From NCBI GenBank assembly GCA_963556495.2, contig OY747710.1, positions 1,526,001 through 1,590,000 on the forward strand: a stretch of DNA of 64,000 nucleotides, in the 5' to 3' direction. A model generated the notes under the pieces. It ran no database searches and was not told the origin of the DNA. It saw only the letters and a list, made by a program, of their open reading frames with translations. The DNA comes from Valencia hispanica. Its lineage: Eukaryota > Chordata > Actinopteri > Cyprinodontiformes > Valenciidae. The first letter of the stretch is position 1. Each line of letters begins with the position of its first letter. A program made the translations under genes and the position numbers. Of the stretch, positions 35,184 through 47,625 are shown piece after piece.

Positions 35184-35850
35184 GGTCCATTGTGATTGGT
35201 TTGCTGTCACCCAACCTAACATCGTCAGAAAAACATACTAAGCCTTCCCCCACAGAAGAAGACAACGAGTCATATTTTTTGACAGCAACTGTTCTCTCTG
35301 GTTTTGAATGCTGTGCAGCTCGAAGGATTTTTGCTGATACTTTTTATTTTTGGACATTTGTTATGATGCATAACCATGGCAACAAGGTGGTTTACAACTG
35401 GCAGCAGCTGATTAACATCACAAAAGCTCAAATAATACCTCAACTACAGCCACAAAACCCTGATGAGTTGAAAAAAAGACGCCATAGATCCAGATCATCC
35501 TCTACATCAGACTGTCATACAACTACAGAGCGTCTTCAGTCAGAGGCGTCTTCAGAACTGCAGACTGCTACAGGAGATCATCCCTCCACACAGCCATCAG
35601 CATCTACAACAAATCTTTGAAGGAACTTGCTTAATGAGTTACAACAACATTTAATTTCTCTTTGGGATTTATAAAGTAATTTTGAATTGAATTGAATTTG
35701 AATAAATCCCCTCAGGCTCCATACAAAATGTGGGTTTGTGTAGGAGAGTTGCAGTCAGTTTGGAGTGGGAGTGTTTTCGAAGGCTGGTGAGGCGGTGTCA
35801 AAAAAAAGGAATCGCTTAAACTGTTGAGAAACTGCTATCTTTGAATAAAA
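35184..35850 (+). mobile_element. 667-bp insertion flanked by a perfect 59-bp direct repeat
   Basis: 35125-35183 and 35851-35909 are identical over 59 bp of L1 3' UTR. Between them is unrelated sequence with a 142-codon frame (35192-35620; YNWQQLINITKAQIIPQL, then a Ser/Arg/Thr-rich part). A LINE-type tail follows at about 35670-35700 (AATTGAATTGAATTTG). I do not recognise the protein. Either a retroposed fragment with an unusually long target duplication or a template-switch product. Confidence 0.65.
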
Positions 35851-38155
35851 ATGAAGGAGATCGGAGCAGGAGCCGGGGGCCCAGGGGCACCCCACCCCCC
35901 AGCAGGGAGCCGACGAGGGCCCCCCGGCAATGCAGGGGTCGCGGCCGGCCGCCACGCGACGCCTCCACCCTAGGCCAATCCCCACCGCCAACATCCCAGC
36001 GCCCCACCAATAGCCGCAAGGGACAGACAGCATCCCCAGGCCGGGCTCAGTCAGCATCTGGACGCCAAGTTGTACCAGCTCCCGGGTCCCGATCCCGCGC
36101 AACGCAGGGCGCCGAGACCAGGCATCCAATGAGGGCCAGGGCCGGTCCAACCTGCCAATGAACCGGCCACGCACGGTGTGCACAGAACAGGTGATCAAAC
36201 GAGCAGAGACGCCGGATCCGCATCCCGCCGAGCCACCGAGCAGGCACCACCCAACAATCCCAAACCTGGCACCTCTAAAATAGGTGCCCCAACCAACCAA
36301 AGGAAGATATCGGCCCAGCGCATCGGCCGACCGACACACCGGCCCCCACAGGCCCGGCCAGGCACGCACCAGGTCCGAACCGGATTGACCACCGGCGCAC
36401 CGGCAGGCAGGGGCCCCCGTCCCTGGCGGGGAGTGACGGAGGGGAAATAGGCCCCCCATTAAGTGAAAGGCCTGAGGTGCGCCAGGCGAGGGGGCAGACC
36501 AAGATCCAATCTGACAGCCAGACAAAGACATACAGACACAGTCATACGTTCCCTCCCTCTTAAACCCACACATTCTCACTGACTCACCAAGACACCCAAA
36601 AAATGACGCTGTACCCTCACTCACACACCCCATGCACACTTTATGCTCCCAGGTCCAGGTACCGATGCCCCAGTAGAGCCACCAGCCCCCGGACCCGGGA
36701 GGTGGACCCCCTACCTTCTAGGATGGAGACAAGCAGACCGCCAAGGGCCCCACAGTGGCAAAGCAGCCCGACAGCCCAGGACCCCGACCAGACCGCCTGT
36801 TCTCCTCCGGACCCCAACCCCTGATGGCCCGCAGCGAACAGGGGTGTGAGAAGACTCGTAGCCTCTATCCTCCCGCTCGAGTATGGTGTTGATGCGTGTT
36901 GTTATAATGTGCATTTAAAACAGAGGGGTGGGATGTGGGGAAGGCAGCCACACATCCCCCAACCTCCACCCTCAGAGTCCTGAGTGTCTATATGTGGTTT
37001 AACAGTGGGCACCGGCACCAGAAGTGAAGCTGATTGAACCGCTCCCCCTCTGGATGCCGAAAAGTGTGCCCACCCCAAAGTCCCTACATGCTTGTCGCAT
37101 GAAAATGTTATAAGTGGGAGTGTCTAAGTTGTATATTAAAATTGGGACCCAGGACACCACGGGATAGCGAGGAGGGAAACCCCTCCTCGCACCCCAGTGA
37201 TGTGTCCATGCCCCAAGACGTTATGTGAGTGGTAAAGTGATGGAGCGGGTGGACAGAGGTGTCCAGGGATGGGTAGGGAAGGACTGGGAGACAAAATGTC
37301 TTCCCAGGGTGCCAGCTCCCCCACTGACCCCTATAGGCACCGCTGTTCACCGGGATCCACCAGGGGAGGGAGGCCATGGCACGTTCAATCCGGGGCCCAT
37401 GGCCACAGCACCACAAAGCCCCACGGACCCCAAGGCAGTCCCCCCAGCCCCATCCCAGAAGGGGAACTAAACCCACCCTGACATTCGTTCTACTCTCAAA
37501 ACACAAAAGACACTAGACACCCAGGTTGCCCTGCACGCCCACCACCCGGCCAGTCCACCCGCAAGTCCGACCATTCCCGGCCAAATGCCCAACCCCAGCA
37601 CCCCACACAAAGACCAAGACCCAGGAGCCAAGTCCAGTGCAAAAAAGGACTGATCCGGCCCAGAAACGCCACCCAGCCGCCGCCACCAGCAGCCAGGCAC
37701 CCCAACCAGCAAACAAGGCGAGACGCCATACAGGGACTGGCGATGACAATCGGCCCAGAGAAAAAGAGAGAGGCGGCTGCACATGCCGGCCGCCGGCCGG
37801 CCACGACCCCCACAGCCAACAGAGACCCCACGCCGGCCGACCCCCAGCCAGGACCACAGCTAGGGGGCGCGGCGCCCCCGAGCCCCGAATCCCCAGGCCC
37901 ACCCCAGACCCTACCCAGGCGCAGCACGGCCACCAGGCCAGTAACCCATGTCCGCCAGTGCGACCCCCCCAAGGCACCGCATGCAGCCATCAGGAGTCAC
38001 CACCCAAAGCCCAACCCCAGGCCGGCCACGACGTCCAGCTCCCCATCCGCCCGGTGATCCCATCCCCCGGGGTCCCCCCCAGACGCCTCCAACCCCAAAA
38101 CCCCCACATCAGCAACAGTGTCCCAAACGACAAAACCAAGTGCCCCCCACCCCCA

Positions 38156-41121
38156 CTAGGTGATGGAGCCGATCAAAGGAGCCCAGAGAGATTGATCAAA
38201 TATGGAGCCAGAGGCCGTCTCAAGACCAATATGGTCCAACAAGAGATTTCTATACTGATTAATATTAAGAGCTTTTTTATTTTTCCAGTTCAGGAGGATA
38301 GTTTTCTTAGCTATGCATAAGGCAATGTGAACCATTAGAACTGACTTTGTGTCCATGGTGACATCATTTAAATTTCCTAACAGGCAAATTGAGGGAGATG
38401 GTGGGATGTTACATTTCAGACACTTTGATAAGTCCTCACATATCTGGCACCAAAATTTCTTAACAGGTGGACAGAACCAAAGCGCATGAACATAAGTATC
38501 TGGTGTATTGCTTCTGCATTGTAAGCAGGTATTAGACGATGTAAAACCCATCCTAAACATTCGTTGACCTGTATAGGGTACTCTATGAAGGATTTTGTAT
38601 TGTATTAATTGCAAATTAGGATTTTTTGTTATTTTAAAGGTTCTTAAACATATCTGAGACCAGACGTTTTGGTCAAAGCTGGCTGATAAATCCACCTCCC
38701 ATTTTGAAATAGGGATGGCTATTGATTCATCTAATGTAGATAAAGTTTTGTATATTTTAGACAGCAATTTGGGGGGGGGTTGAGATTAAGAAAATCTTAA
38801 ACTCTTGCTGGAATTTGTAATTCAGCTGTATTGAGCCTAAATTTACCTTTAATAATAGATTTAATTTGTTGATATTCTAAGAATTTGTTTTTATCAATTC
38901 CATATTGTGTAATTAATGTATTAAATGGGATAAAGTATGTTCCTTCAAATATATGTTCCAGGTATTCAATTCCATTGCACCTCCAGACTGGGAAACTTAT
39001 CATACATTTGTTTTGCAAGATGTCGGGGTTATTCCAGATGGGTGTACGTCTGCATGGGATTATTGTGGACTCTGTCCTTTTTAGAAACTCCCACCATGCT
39101 GTCAGAGAGGAGCTGATATTTATGCTTTCAAAGCATTCATATTGTTTTATATTTGAGCTAATAAATGGTAGGTCTGAAAGTTTTATCTTATTACATAGTG
39201 TCTGTTCTACGTCTATCCAGGACTCGTCTAGGTAGCTATGTTTTAACCATCTTGATATGTATTGGAGCCTGTTGGCTAAGAAATAATGATGGAAGTTTGG
39301 TAGATCTAGACCTCCTTTTTCTTTGGTCTTCTGCAGTGTTTTTAAGCTGATACGTGGGGGTTTATCTTTCCAAAGAAATTTAGAGATAGAGGAGTCCAGA
39401 GATCTAAACCAGTCTGTGATGGTTTACTTGGGATCATTGAGAATAAGTAGTTGATTCTGGGCAAAACCATCATTTTTATTGAAGCAACCCTTCCCATAAG
39501 TGATATGGGTAGAGATTTCCATCTAGCAAGATCATCTTCCACTTTTTTTAAAAGTGGGATGTAGTTTAGCATTATTAAATCTGCCAGTCTTGGTGAGACA
39601 TTGATACCTAAATAGGTAATATTCCCTGACTGCAGTTGAGTATTAGTTGGATTCTGGACAGAACAATTGATTGGAAGAACTGTAGATTTTAACCAATTTA
39701 GAGAATAATCTGAAACATTTGAGTAAGAGTTTATCAACCCGATTACCTGAGAGAAAGAGGTTTGTGAATGCTGGAGAAAAAGTAATACATCATCTGCATA
39801 AAGACTGATTTTATGTTCTATGTTATTGCATTTTATGCCTTTAATATTGTGAGTTTGCCTGATCGCTGCAGCTAGTGGTTCAATAAAAATAGCGAACAGG
39901 GAGGGAGAGAGAGGACATCCCTGCCTGGTACCTCTCTGAAGATAAAACCTAGATGATGTTTGGTTATTTGTTCTGATACACGCTGTTGGTAAACTGTATA
40001 ATATTTTCAACCAGTTTAGAAAAGAATTTCCAAAGCCAAATTTATGTAAGGTTACAAATAAGAATTTCCAGTTAACTCCATCAAATGCTTTTTCTGCATC
40101 TAAAGATAATATATTAGTTTTAATGTTTTTACAGTTAGAAAAATCTATTAAATCTATTAATCTACGTGAATTTGTGGATGAATGTCTCCCTTTAATAAAA
40201 CCAGTTTGATCAGGATGTATTATAAGAGGGGTTACTTTCTCTATCCTTTTTGCGAGGGCTTTGCAGATTATTTTAAGATCAACATTAATGAGGGATATGG
40301 GACGATAGCTGGTAGGAAACAAAGGGACTTTACCTGATTTTAGTAGAAGACTAATGTAGGCAGAATTCATATTTGGTGGGAGTCGGCCATTTTCCTTGGT
40401 TTCCTGCAGCATTCTGTGGAATGTTGGTGCCAGAATATTCCAGAATTCTTTATAGAACTCTGCTGGAAATCCATCTGGGCCTGGAGCCTTATTATTGGGG
40501 ATGCCTTGGAGGGCCTCCTGGAGTTCAGCCGCTGTTAGTGGTGAATCCAGGGCCATCGCTTGACTTTCAGATAATTTAGGTAGTGTTATGTTATCAAAAA
40601 ATTGTTCAATTTCATGATCCGATGGATTTATCTCTGGTGAGTATAAAGCCTTGTAAAATTCTTTAAATGTGTTGTTTATTCTTCCAGGATCATATACTGT
40701 ATTCCCGGTCTGATCTTTAATAGCAGATATATTTGTTTTTTCTTTATTAATTTTTAGCTGGTTAGCCAAAAATCTACCTGATTTATTACCTTGTTCAAAG
40801 TTTTCTATCCTAAGTCTTTGAATTAAGAACTGGGTCTGTTTAATAATAATTTGATTTAATTCTAGCTTTGCTTTACGGATTTTGCCTAGTCTCTCCTCAT
40901 CTAGAGAAGCTTCTAATGAATTAATAGTTTCTTTTAATTCCTGAATACGTTTTTTTTTCCATTTTCTTTTTATTTGATGAGAATGAGATTATTTTACCTC
41001 TAATCACAGCTTTTCCTGCCTCCCAAAGAATGGATGGTGACGTACCAGGGAGGTCATTATATTCTAAATAAGAAGCCCACTCTTTTTCAAAATATTTAAT
41101 AAATTCTTTATCCTTAAGTAA
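38156..41121 (-). pseudogene. L1 LINE ORF2: reverse transcriptase and C-terminal domain
   Basis: The main frame is 39342-40769 (475 codons) and is open further upstream to the L2 junction. RT motifs in order: NNKAPGPDGFPAEFYK, SYRPISLIN, LSLDAEKAFDGVNWKF (motif A), RGTRQGCPLSPSLFAIF (motif B) and SLYADDVLLFL (motif C). The frame breaks near 39360 and again near 38790. The distal part 38156-38767 has the Cys/His pattern CLQCRSNTPDTYVHALWFC, typical of the L1-type C-terminal region. The protein would prime reverse transcription at nicked DNA. Frameshifts and the L2 insertion disable it. Confidence 0.87.
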
Positions 41122-43525
41122 TTCAATTCAATTCAATTCAATTCAGTTTATTTATATAGCGCCAATTCACAACAGATGTCATCTCAAGGCACTTAACAAG
41201 AAGTCATTTCAATACATTTATACAAACATTCCAATCAGTTAAAAAGTTTCCTATTTAAGGAATCCCAGCAGATTGCGTCAGTCATTGGCGTGAGGTTGGT
41301 CCCCGTTGATGCAGACTTTCCAACCACAGCAATCCTTCAGCAATCCCTCATACTGAGCAAGCATGTAGCGACGGTGGAGAGGAAAAACTCCCCTTTAACA
41401 GGAAGAAACCTCCAACAGAACCAGGCTCAGTAGGAGCGGCCATCTGCCACGACTGTCTGGGGGTTTGAGAAGACAGAGCAGAAACACAGAAGGAACAGAA
41501 GATCTGATATAAGAGAACTTTCTTTGTTACAGGAAGTAAAAAGTTAATAACAGGACACAGTGGATGTTCAGTTACTGGGGGGATCATCCCAGTCAATGCC
41601 CCCCGTCCAACAGGGCATTGCAGCCAAGCAGGATACCAGACCAGGTGTATCTTCTATGGAGAGAAAAACACTGAGAGAAAACAAAGTTAACAGTCGAAAT
41701 AACAGAATGTACTGTAATACACCTGGAGAGTAGTAGGAGAAAAGGAAGTAGCAGAGTGAAGAAAATTGGTAAGTCTGTCCTCCAGCAGTCTAAGCCTATA
41801 GCAGCATAACTACAGAGCTAGCTCAGGATGACCTTAGCCACTCTAACTATAAGCTTTATCAAAAAGGAAAGTTTTAAGCCTGGCCTTAAAAGTAAACAGA
41901 GTGTCTGCCTCACGGACTAAAGCTGGGAGCTGGTTCCACAGGAGAGGAGCCTGATAACTAAAAGATCTCCCTCCCATTCTACTTTTAGAAATCCTAGGAA
42001 CTACAAGTAAACCTGCAGTCTGAGAGCGAAGGGCTCTGTTAGGAACATAAGGAACAATTAGATCTCTGATGTATGATGGAGCTTGATTATTAAGGGCTTT
42101 GTATGTAAGAAGAAGGATCTTAAATTCTATTCTGGATTTAACAGGGAGCCAATGAAGGGAAGCTAAAACAGGAGAAATGTGATCTCTCTTTTTAATATTC
42201 ATCAAAACTCTTGCTGCCGCATTTTGGATCAACTGAAGGCTTTTAATGGCATTTTGTGGACTACCTGATAGTAAAGAATTACAGTAGTCCAGCCTTGAGG
42301 TAACAAATGCATGGACTAGTTTCTCAGCATCACTCCTGGACAGGATGTTTCTAATTTTAGCAATATTCCGGAGGTGAAAGAAAGAAATCCTAGAAACCTG
42401 TTTAATATGGGATTTAAATTTCAAGTCTCGGTCAAAAATAACGCCGAGGTTCTTTACGTTATTACTGGGGGCCAATTTAATGCCATCCAGCTGAAGTGAT
42501 TGACTAATCAGTTTCTGTTTAAGAACTTCTGGTCCAAAGACAGCAACTTCTGTTTTGTCAGAATTTAAAAGCAAAATGTTTAGGGTCATCCATGTTTTTA
42601 TGTCTTCCAGACATGCCTGTAATCTACCTAACTGACTGGGTTCATCAGGATTTATGGATAAATATAGTTGTGTATCATCTGCATAGCTGTGGAAATTTAT
42701 CCCATGCTGTCTAATGATTCTACCAATTGGGAGCATATATATGGTGAACAGAATTGGTCCAAGCACAGAACCCTGTGGAACTCCACAAGTAACTCTTGAG
42801 AGTGAAGAAGATTTATCATTTAGATGAACAAACTGGAATCTATCAGACAAATATGATTTAAATCAGCCTAGTGCTGTTCCTTTGATCCCTGCAAAATGTT
42901 CAAGCTTTTCTAAGAGAATATTATGATCGACTGTGTCAAAAGCAGCACTGAGATCTAACAAAACCAGAACAGACACCAGTCCATTATCTGAGGCCATGAG
43001 AATATCATTAGTAACCTTCACCAGTGCTGTTTCAGTGCTATGATGAGCTCTAAAACCTGACTGAAACTCTTCAAACAGCTCGTTACTGTTTAGATGCTCA
43101 CAGACTTGATTAGCAACAATTTTCTCAAGGACTTTGGATAAGAAAGGAAGGTTAGATATAGGTCTGTAATTCACCAAGTCATCTTGATCAAGGGAAGGTT
43201 TCTTGAGTAAAGGTTTAATTACAGCTATTTTAAATTCCTGTGGTACGTATCCGTTTACTAAGGATAGATTCATCATATCCAAAATGGGGCCAGGAACCAA
43301 ATGGAACACTTCTTTAAATAATTTGGTTGGAATTGGGTCCAACATACAAGTTGAAGGTTTAGATGAGGCTAATATTTTTGATAATTCCGAAAGCTCGACT
43401 GAATCAAAACAGCCTAAGCACAACTGAGGATCTACAGTTCTTTCCGATACTGCCTCATTTACTGAGGAAGAAGTAATCATGTTTGGGAGGATGCCAATGA
43501 TTTTATTTTTAATAGAATAAATTTT
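41122..43525 (-). mobile_element. L2-type LINE nested in the L1 endonuclease/RT linker
   Basis: Minus strand. The 3' end at about 41122-41140 has a repeated TTCAA tail. RT is one frame from 43480 to 41843, broken only by a TGA at 42863-42865 where related copies have Trp. 5'-truncated, so no endonuclease is present. A different subfamily from the copies at 3301 and 19226. 41463-41700 equals the fragment beside gene C. Confidence 0.88.
41843..43480 (-). pseudogene. L2 LINE reverse transcriptase with one in-frame stop
   Basis: About 545 codons in a single frame. Motif [17 protein letters not shown], motif B CGVPQGSVLGPILF, motif [12 protein letters not shown], then LHWLPVKSRIEFKILLLTYK and the C-terminal TFKARLKTFLFDKAYS. 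TGA at 42863-42865 is the only break seen. Suggests a relatively young copy. Confidence 0.85.
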
Positions 43526-43527
43526 AT

Positions 43528-43950
43528 TTACGAAGGTAAGGATATATTAAATCTCCAATTTTTGCTGTGAGGTGTTTCTGTTTTATTTACTAAAGTTAGA
43601 GAAACAGGAGCATGATCGCTAACAGCTATAGGGTGTATCTCAGTGTCTGAAATGTCAGTCAACAGTGAGCTGCTGACTAACAAATAATCCAGTCGAGAAT
43701 ATGAATGGTGGACATTTGAGAAGAAAGTATATTTTTTGTCATTGGGGTGAAGTGATCGCCATGCCTCACAAAGTCCATAATCGCTCATGTACTGTTTGAC
43801 TATATCTATAGATTTCCAGCTGCGCTGAGTCCCTGCTGTGCTGAGCCTGTCTATTTCTTCATTTAAACCAAAGTTGAGGTCGCCCCCAAGAAGAAGTGAG
43901 CAATCCATGTGTTCATATTTCTGAGGATGGTTTGTTGATGATGAAGCCAC
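43528..43950 (-). pseudogene. L1 LINE endonuclease domain (partial)
   Basis: AP-endonuclease-like C-terminal half: LLLGGDLNFGLN, SRLDYLLVS, and the catalytic SDHAPVSL box. The N-terminal half is missing (5' truncation at about 43950). Coding breaks at FNIS, where the L2 is inserted, and resumes at 41121 with a compatible frame (LKDKEFIKYFEKEW). Confidence 0.85.
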
Positions 43951-43959
43951 CTTGAGTTG

Positions 43960-44690
43960 ATGTTACTCTAAGACAAACAAATGTCAAACCCTGGTCCTGG
44001 AGGGCCGATGGGTCTGTGCTTCAACTCACTGAAATAAATAACTGAGCAATTAGCAGGAATCTGGAAAACATCATGACATACTGATAAAGCAGTCACTCTG
44101 CACCACCAGCAGGGGGAGCACTCTAGTCTGGGTACATATGGGGGGAAAAACTGTTGCTCATGCAAAACTGCAGCAGTTTTTGGCCAACTAGCAAAATACT
44201 GCCCCTTATGACAGGTCGTAAAATAAACTAGTTTAATACAAAAACGGTGCAAGAAATTGTTATGATCTAAATTCTTTGTAAGAAGCTGAGCTTCAGTTAA
44301 CTTTATATTAGTTCTCTCCACTAGAGGGCAGTACAAAGGCACTCATGAGGGCCATGTGCTGCTGTGTAACGAAGCAAAGTAAAGAACCCATCAATTGTTT
44401 GTCATTTCAGCTGAGATTGTAGTACATTTCATTTCTGTTGGGATGAAACAGAAAGACTCTGGCTAAAATAACATCCCTGATGGACAGAGTCCCTCCTCCA
44501 TGCCTCATGAAGATGTAGCTGAGCTGCAGAGCTCCTTCAGGGACAGACTGCTGCATCCTCGGTGCATGAAGGAACATTTTAGCAGGTCCTTTCTCCCTGC
44601 AGCTGTTAGACTCTATAACCATCGCTGCCCCCCAACAAACAAAATAATATTTACACCCCTGCTGTCATTTCCACTGTTTATCTCACTTCA
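43960..44690. other. Repeat-derived non-coding sequence
   Basis: 43980-44340 contains a 'cctggtcctggagggcc' type repeat. 44500-44640 encodes a LINE C-terminal remnant (FRDRLLHPRCMKEHFSRSFLPAAVRLYN) of RTE/Rex-like character. No host gene. Arm homology begins again at about 44690. Confidence 0.5.
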
Positions 44691-44767
44691 AGTAACATTT
44701 CTGCTGCTGTTATTGGCACATCTGTTTTTCACAGTTTATAGTTTTGTTTTTTTTACTTCTTGTAAAC

Positions 44768-46327
44768 AGAGATGGAAACTAACAAATTACATTTGCTTAC
44801 TTTACTATAATTGAGTAGTTTTTTGTGTGTAATTGTACTTTTTAAAGTTTGGAATTTTACTTAAACGATGTTAACACCTGGTCGTATTTAAGGGACCCCT
44901 TCAGCTTCAGTTCAACAAAGGAAACAACATTATTATGTGTTTGCCCAGAGAGACCGAGGTAGCCGGTTTTAATAACTTCCCATCACCCACATTAACTTCA
45001 TATTGGCATTTAATTTGGGTTTTATTTTGAAATCTCAATCAGATCCGGTTGAAAGTTGGTGAGGGTCAAATGGAGTATTAGTCTGAAGTGGAAATAGTCT
45101 GTGGAATCAGACGGTTTCAATTAAACTGGGGACATTTACTCAAAAGTGAATAATATATTTCATGTTGGAAAGCAGCAAATTACACACAGTTCTGGATTGT
45201 TTCCATCTTCTAATGGCGGCGCCTGACTGAATATGAGGGCCAGAGGGGCGGGGCGGACTTGCAGCAGCATTGGTCTGCGATATCCTTATATGGTATATCC
45301 TGCCGATTCGACGTCTGGATGGGGGAGAAATTAAGATCGCATATATGAGTGAGCGTGCAGTTGGGCTGGTTGAAGAAGCCAAGGGTTAACAAACGCTCCA
45401 CTTTTAAATATCGGCTTCCCGGCAGTGTAAAATCATTAGGAAAACATAATATGCATACTTTAACGTGGAAAAGTGAACATTTCTGGTGATGACTCCTTTA
45501 AGGAAGAGTACCGTAACGCAGCCTCTACTGGCGCATGTCAAAATCCAGTGAGGGCTGGCTTAACCACAGTGGTATAGTGGAGGGGAATCAGAAATAAATT
45601 AAGTTGTCTGGTTGTATTGTTATTCAGCAAACATGTGTGTAATAATGCTGGGCGATTTGTTGAGACTTTTAGAGTGATTTAGAAAAATGTAGAATAAAAA
45701 AGAATTCATCCTATAGACCTATCAAGATGTTAGACGTTAATTTTCCAACACAGAAAATACTTTACTGTAAAACGAGCAAAGATGAACTCTACTAACTTTA
45801 ACAATCAACTGTTGCTCAAAATGAACTGGAGGTTCAGAGAGAAACACTCTAAGGAAGGACACAAATAAAGGAACTGGAATCTAGAAGTACATTAGAGCAG
45901 GGCCACTTAGAAAAAAGAGAACTACATTTTTAGCAGCTATGTTTATTTGACAAGTTTTAAGTTTATTCAACATGTTCTAATATCTGACAGGTTTAATAGA
46001 GTCTCATCAGAAAATGCCATAGTTTTGTCTTACAAACATCGTGATGGTACCTGTCAGTTTGGTCTTCTTCGGGTCATTTGAGGAAATTTGTAGTTAATCT
46101 GGAGTTGCACTTTTTAAAAAGTTATTGTTTTGAAAATGCAACTACTTTGAGATTTATACCCATTGTCAGGAGAAAATGTTAAACCTCTGCAAAAAAATGT
46201 AACCAAGTAACTTTTACTCTCAGTACATTTTAATTGAGCTACTTTTAACTTTTACTGGAGTAAAATTTTAGACTGGTAATTTTACTTGTACTTGAGTAGA
46301 ATATTGTAGTACTCTTTCCACCTCTGA
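44768..46327. mobile_element. Non-autonomous hAT-like DNA element, right-arm copy
   Basis: Mirror of 6849-9153 with ends CAGAGATGGAAA and TTTCCACCTCTG. Shorter by about 0.73 kb at about 45213. Confidence 0.55.
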
Positions 46328-46746
46328 CCATACCACACTTTATTCATTAAGCACCTTTAAAACTACAGATGGTCGACCAAACTACTGCATATTAAACACA
46401 TAAAAAAAGGAAAGTAAAAACAATAAATACAGTAGATAAATTAAAGTAACAACACAGCAATGTCAGCTCCCGTCTAAATTAAAGCCAGTGTCTCAATGGG
46501 ATTTTACCTGGTTACATAAAGGTTCAATTAAATAATATAATACAAGGATTTAAATATTCATTTCATGTGTTTTCTCATGTCTATGTAGTTGACCATACTT
46601 TACGATATGCAATATCCTTTGTGACAACTGAAAACTTTTGTTTTATTACGTTAGTTTTAGCCCATCAGCTAACCTCCTCATTAAGCTAGTCGTGCTGGAT
46701 GGTTGAGAATCTAATGTCTCACCTGTTCCCTTACTGACAAACATGT

Positions 46747-47625
46747 GCTACAACAATATTTTAAGGTTATGTCAATTAATTGATTTAGTAATTGGTAAAG
46801 GCATATGGCGGATATGGCAAAATTATTAGAGTCAGGAAAGAGGCCTACTCTAATCTAACTTGGTGACTCCTCAGTGTTTTGGTTAACCGTGCAATGAAGA
46901 CACACATCAGGGGACTGAAGGCAGAAGCTGCTTGCAGAGGGACAGACATGATCTGGGGTGTGAGAGAGTTCAAGCGTTGGCCCAGACGGGTTCATGTACA
47001 AGACTGGCTGTAATAAAGTATAAGAACCACTAATCCAGACTCCAGCCTCATCCATATGGAAGGGAGAAGATATTTTCTCCATTACACACGTCAGTTATTT
47101 TACAGCACTTTGCATCTGTGGCCAGTGCAAAAGACAAGAAAACACCAATCAGGACTTCAGCCTCATCCTTGTTTAAAGAAAGAAAACATTGATTTCCATA
47201 ACAATCTATATACATGGACCACTCTGGATCTGACCAGACTCAACTACCGTCCTTCACCAAACAGAATGCCTGACTTATCGGTACACAGTGTTTGATACCA
47301 ACGTGCAATAATCTCATTGGCCAACAGTTGGGGAGAATGGCTCATTGATATTCAGCATCTCCCATCGTTAGGTTACGGTTGCAGCTCTGAAACACCTCCG
47401 GACCAATGGATCGATGCAACGCCCTGAAAAGGAATATGATAAACCCTCCCTGTTGCCAGGAAGATTGTGGCTCTCCCGCTTCATTGCCGTCCTTCGAAGC
47501 TTCCTCCTGTTTCCAACGCTCTGAAGGCCAACGCTGTCCTCCCCTAACATTCCATAGATAAGGGAAGCTGCAACTCCCTGCTGCGCACACAGAAACCATT
47601 CTTCTCCAACTGTTACACTCTTATC
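46747..47625. mobile_element. 879-bp right-arm-specific insertion, class unknown
   Basis: The left arm has 'aaaacatctctacattgtcag' where the right arm carries this block. CATGT is repeated at 46742-46746 and 47626-47630, a 5-bp target-site duplication. Ends GCTACAAC and CTCTTATC are not inverted and are not TG/CA. Small frames inside match nothing I recognise. Confidence 0.6.

Larger units (their letters stand above)
34466..43950 (-). mobile_element. L1-type LINE, 5'-truncated, with two internal insertions
   Basis: Minus strand. Endonuclease part 43528-43950, linker and RT 39342-41121, C-terminal region 38156-39320, then a long GC-rich 3' UTR 34466-38155. It is interrupted by an L2 LINE (41122-43525) and a 667-bp insert (35184-35850). 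The 3' end abuts the (CTTT)n array. Frames in the GC-rich UTR on both strands are not genes; parts of this UTR recur at 49523-49635, 51271-51658 and 56427-57231. Confidence 0.85.

Noticed and set aside
35755..38320. Many 60-300 codon frames in GC-rich sequence
   Set aside because: They overlap on both strands, are Pro/Arg/Gly rich, and the region recurs as the non-coding L1 3' UTR at 56427-57231.
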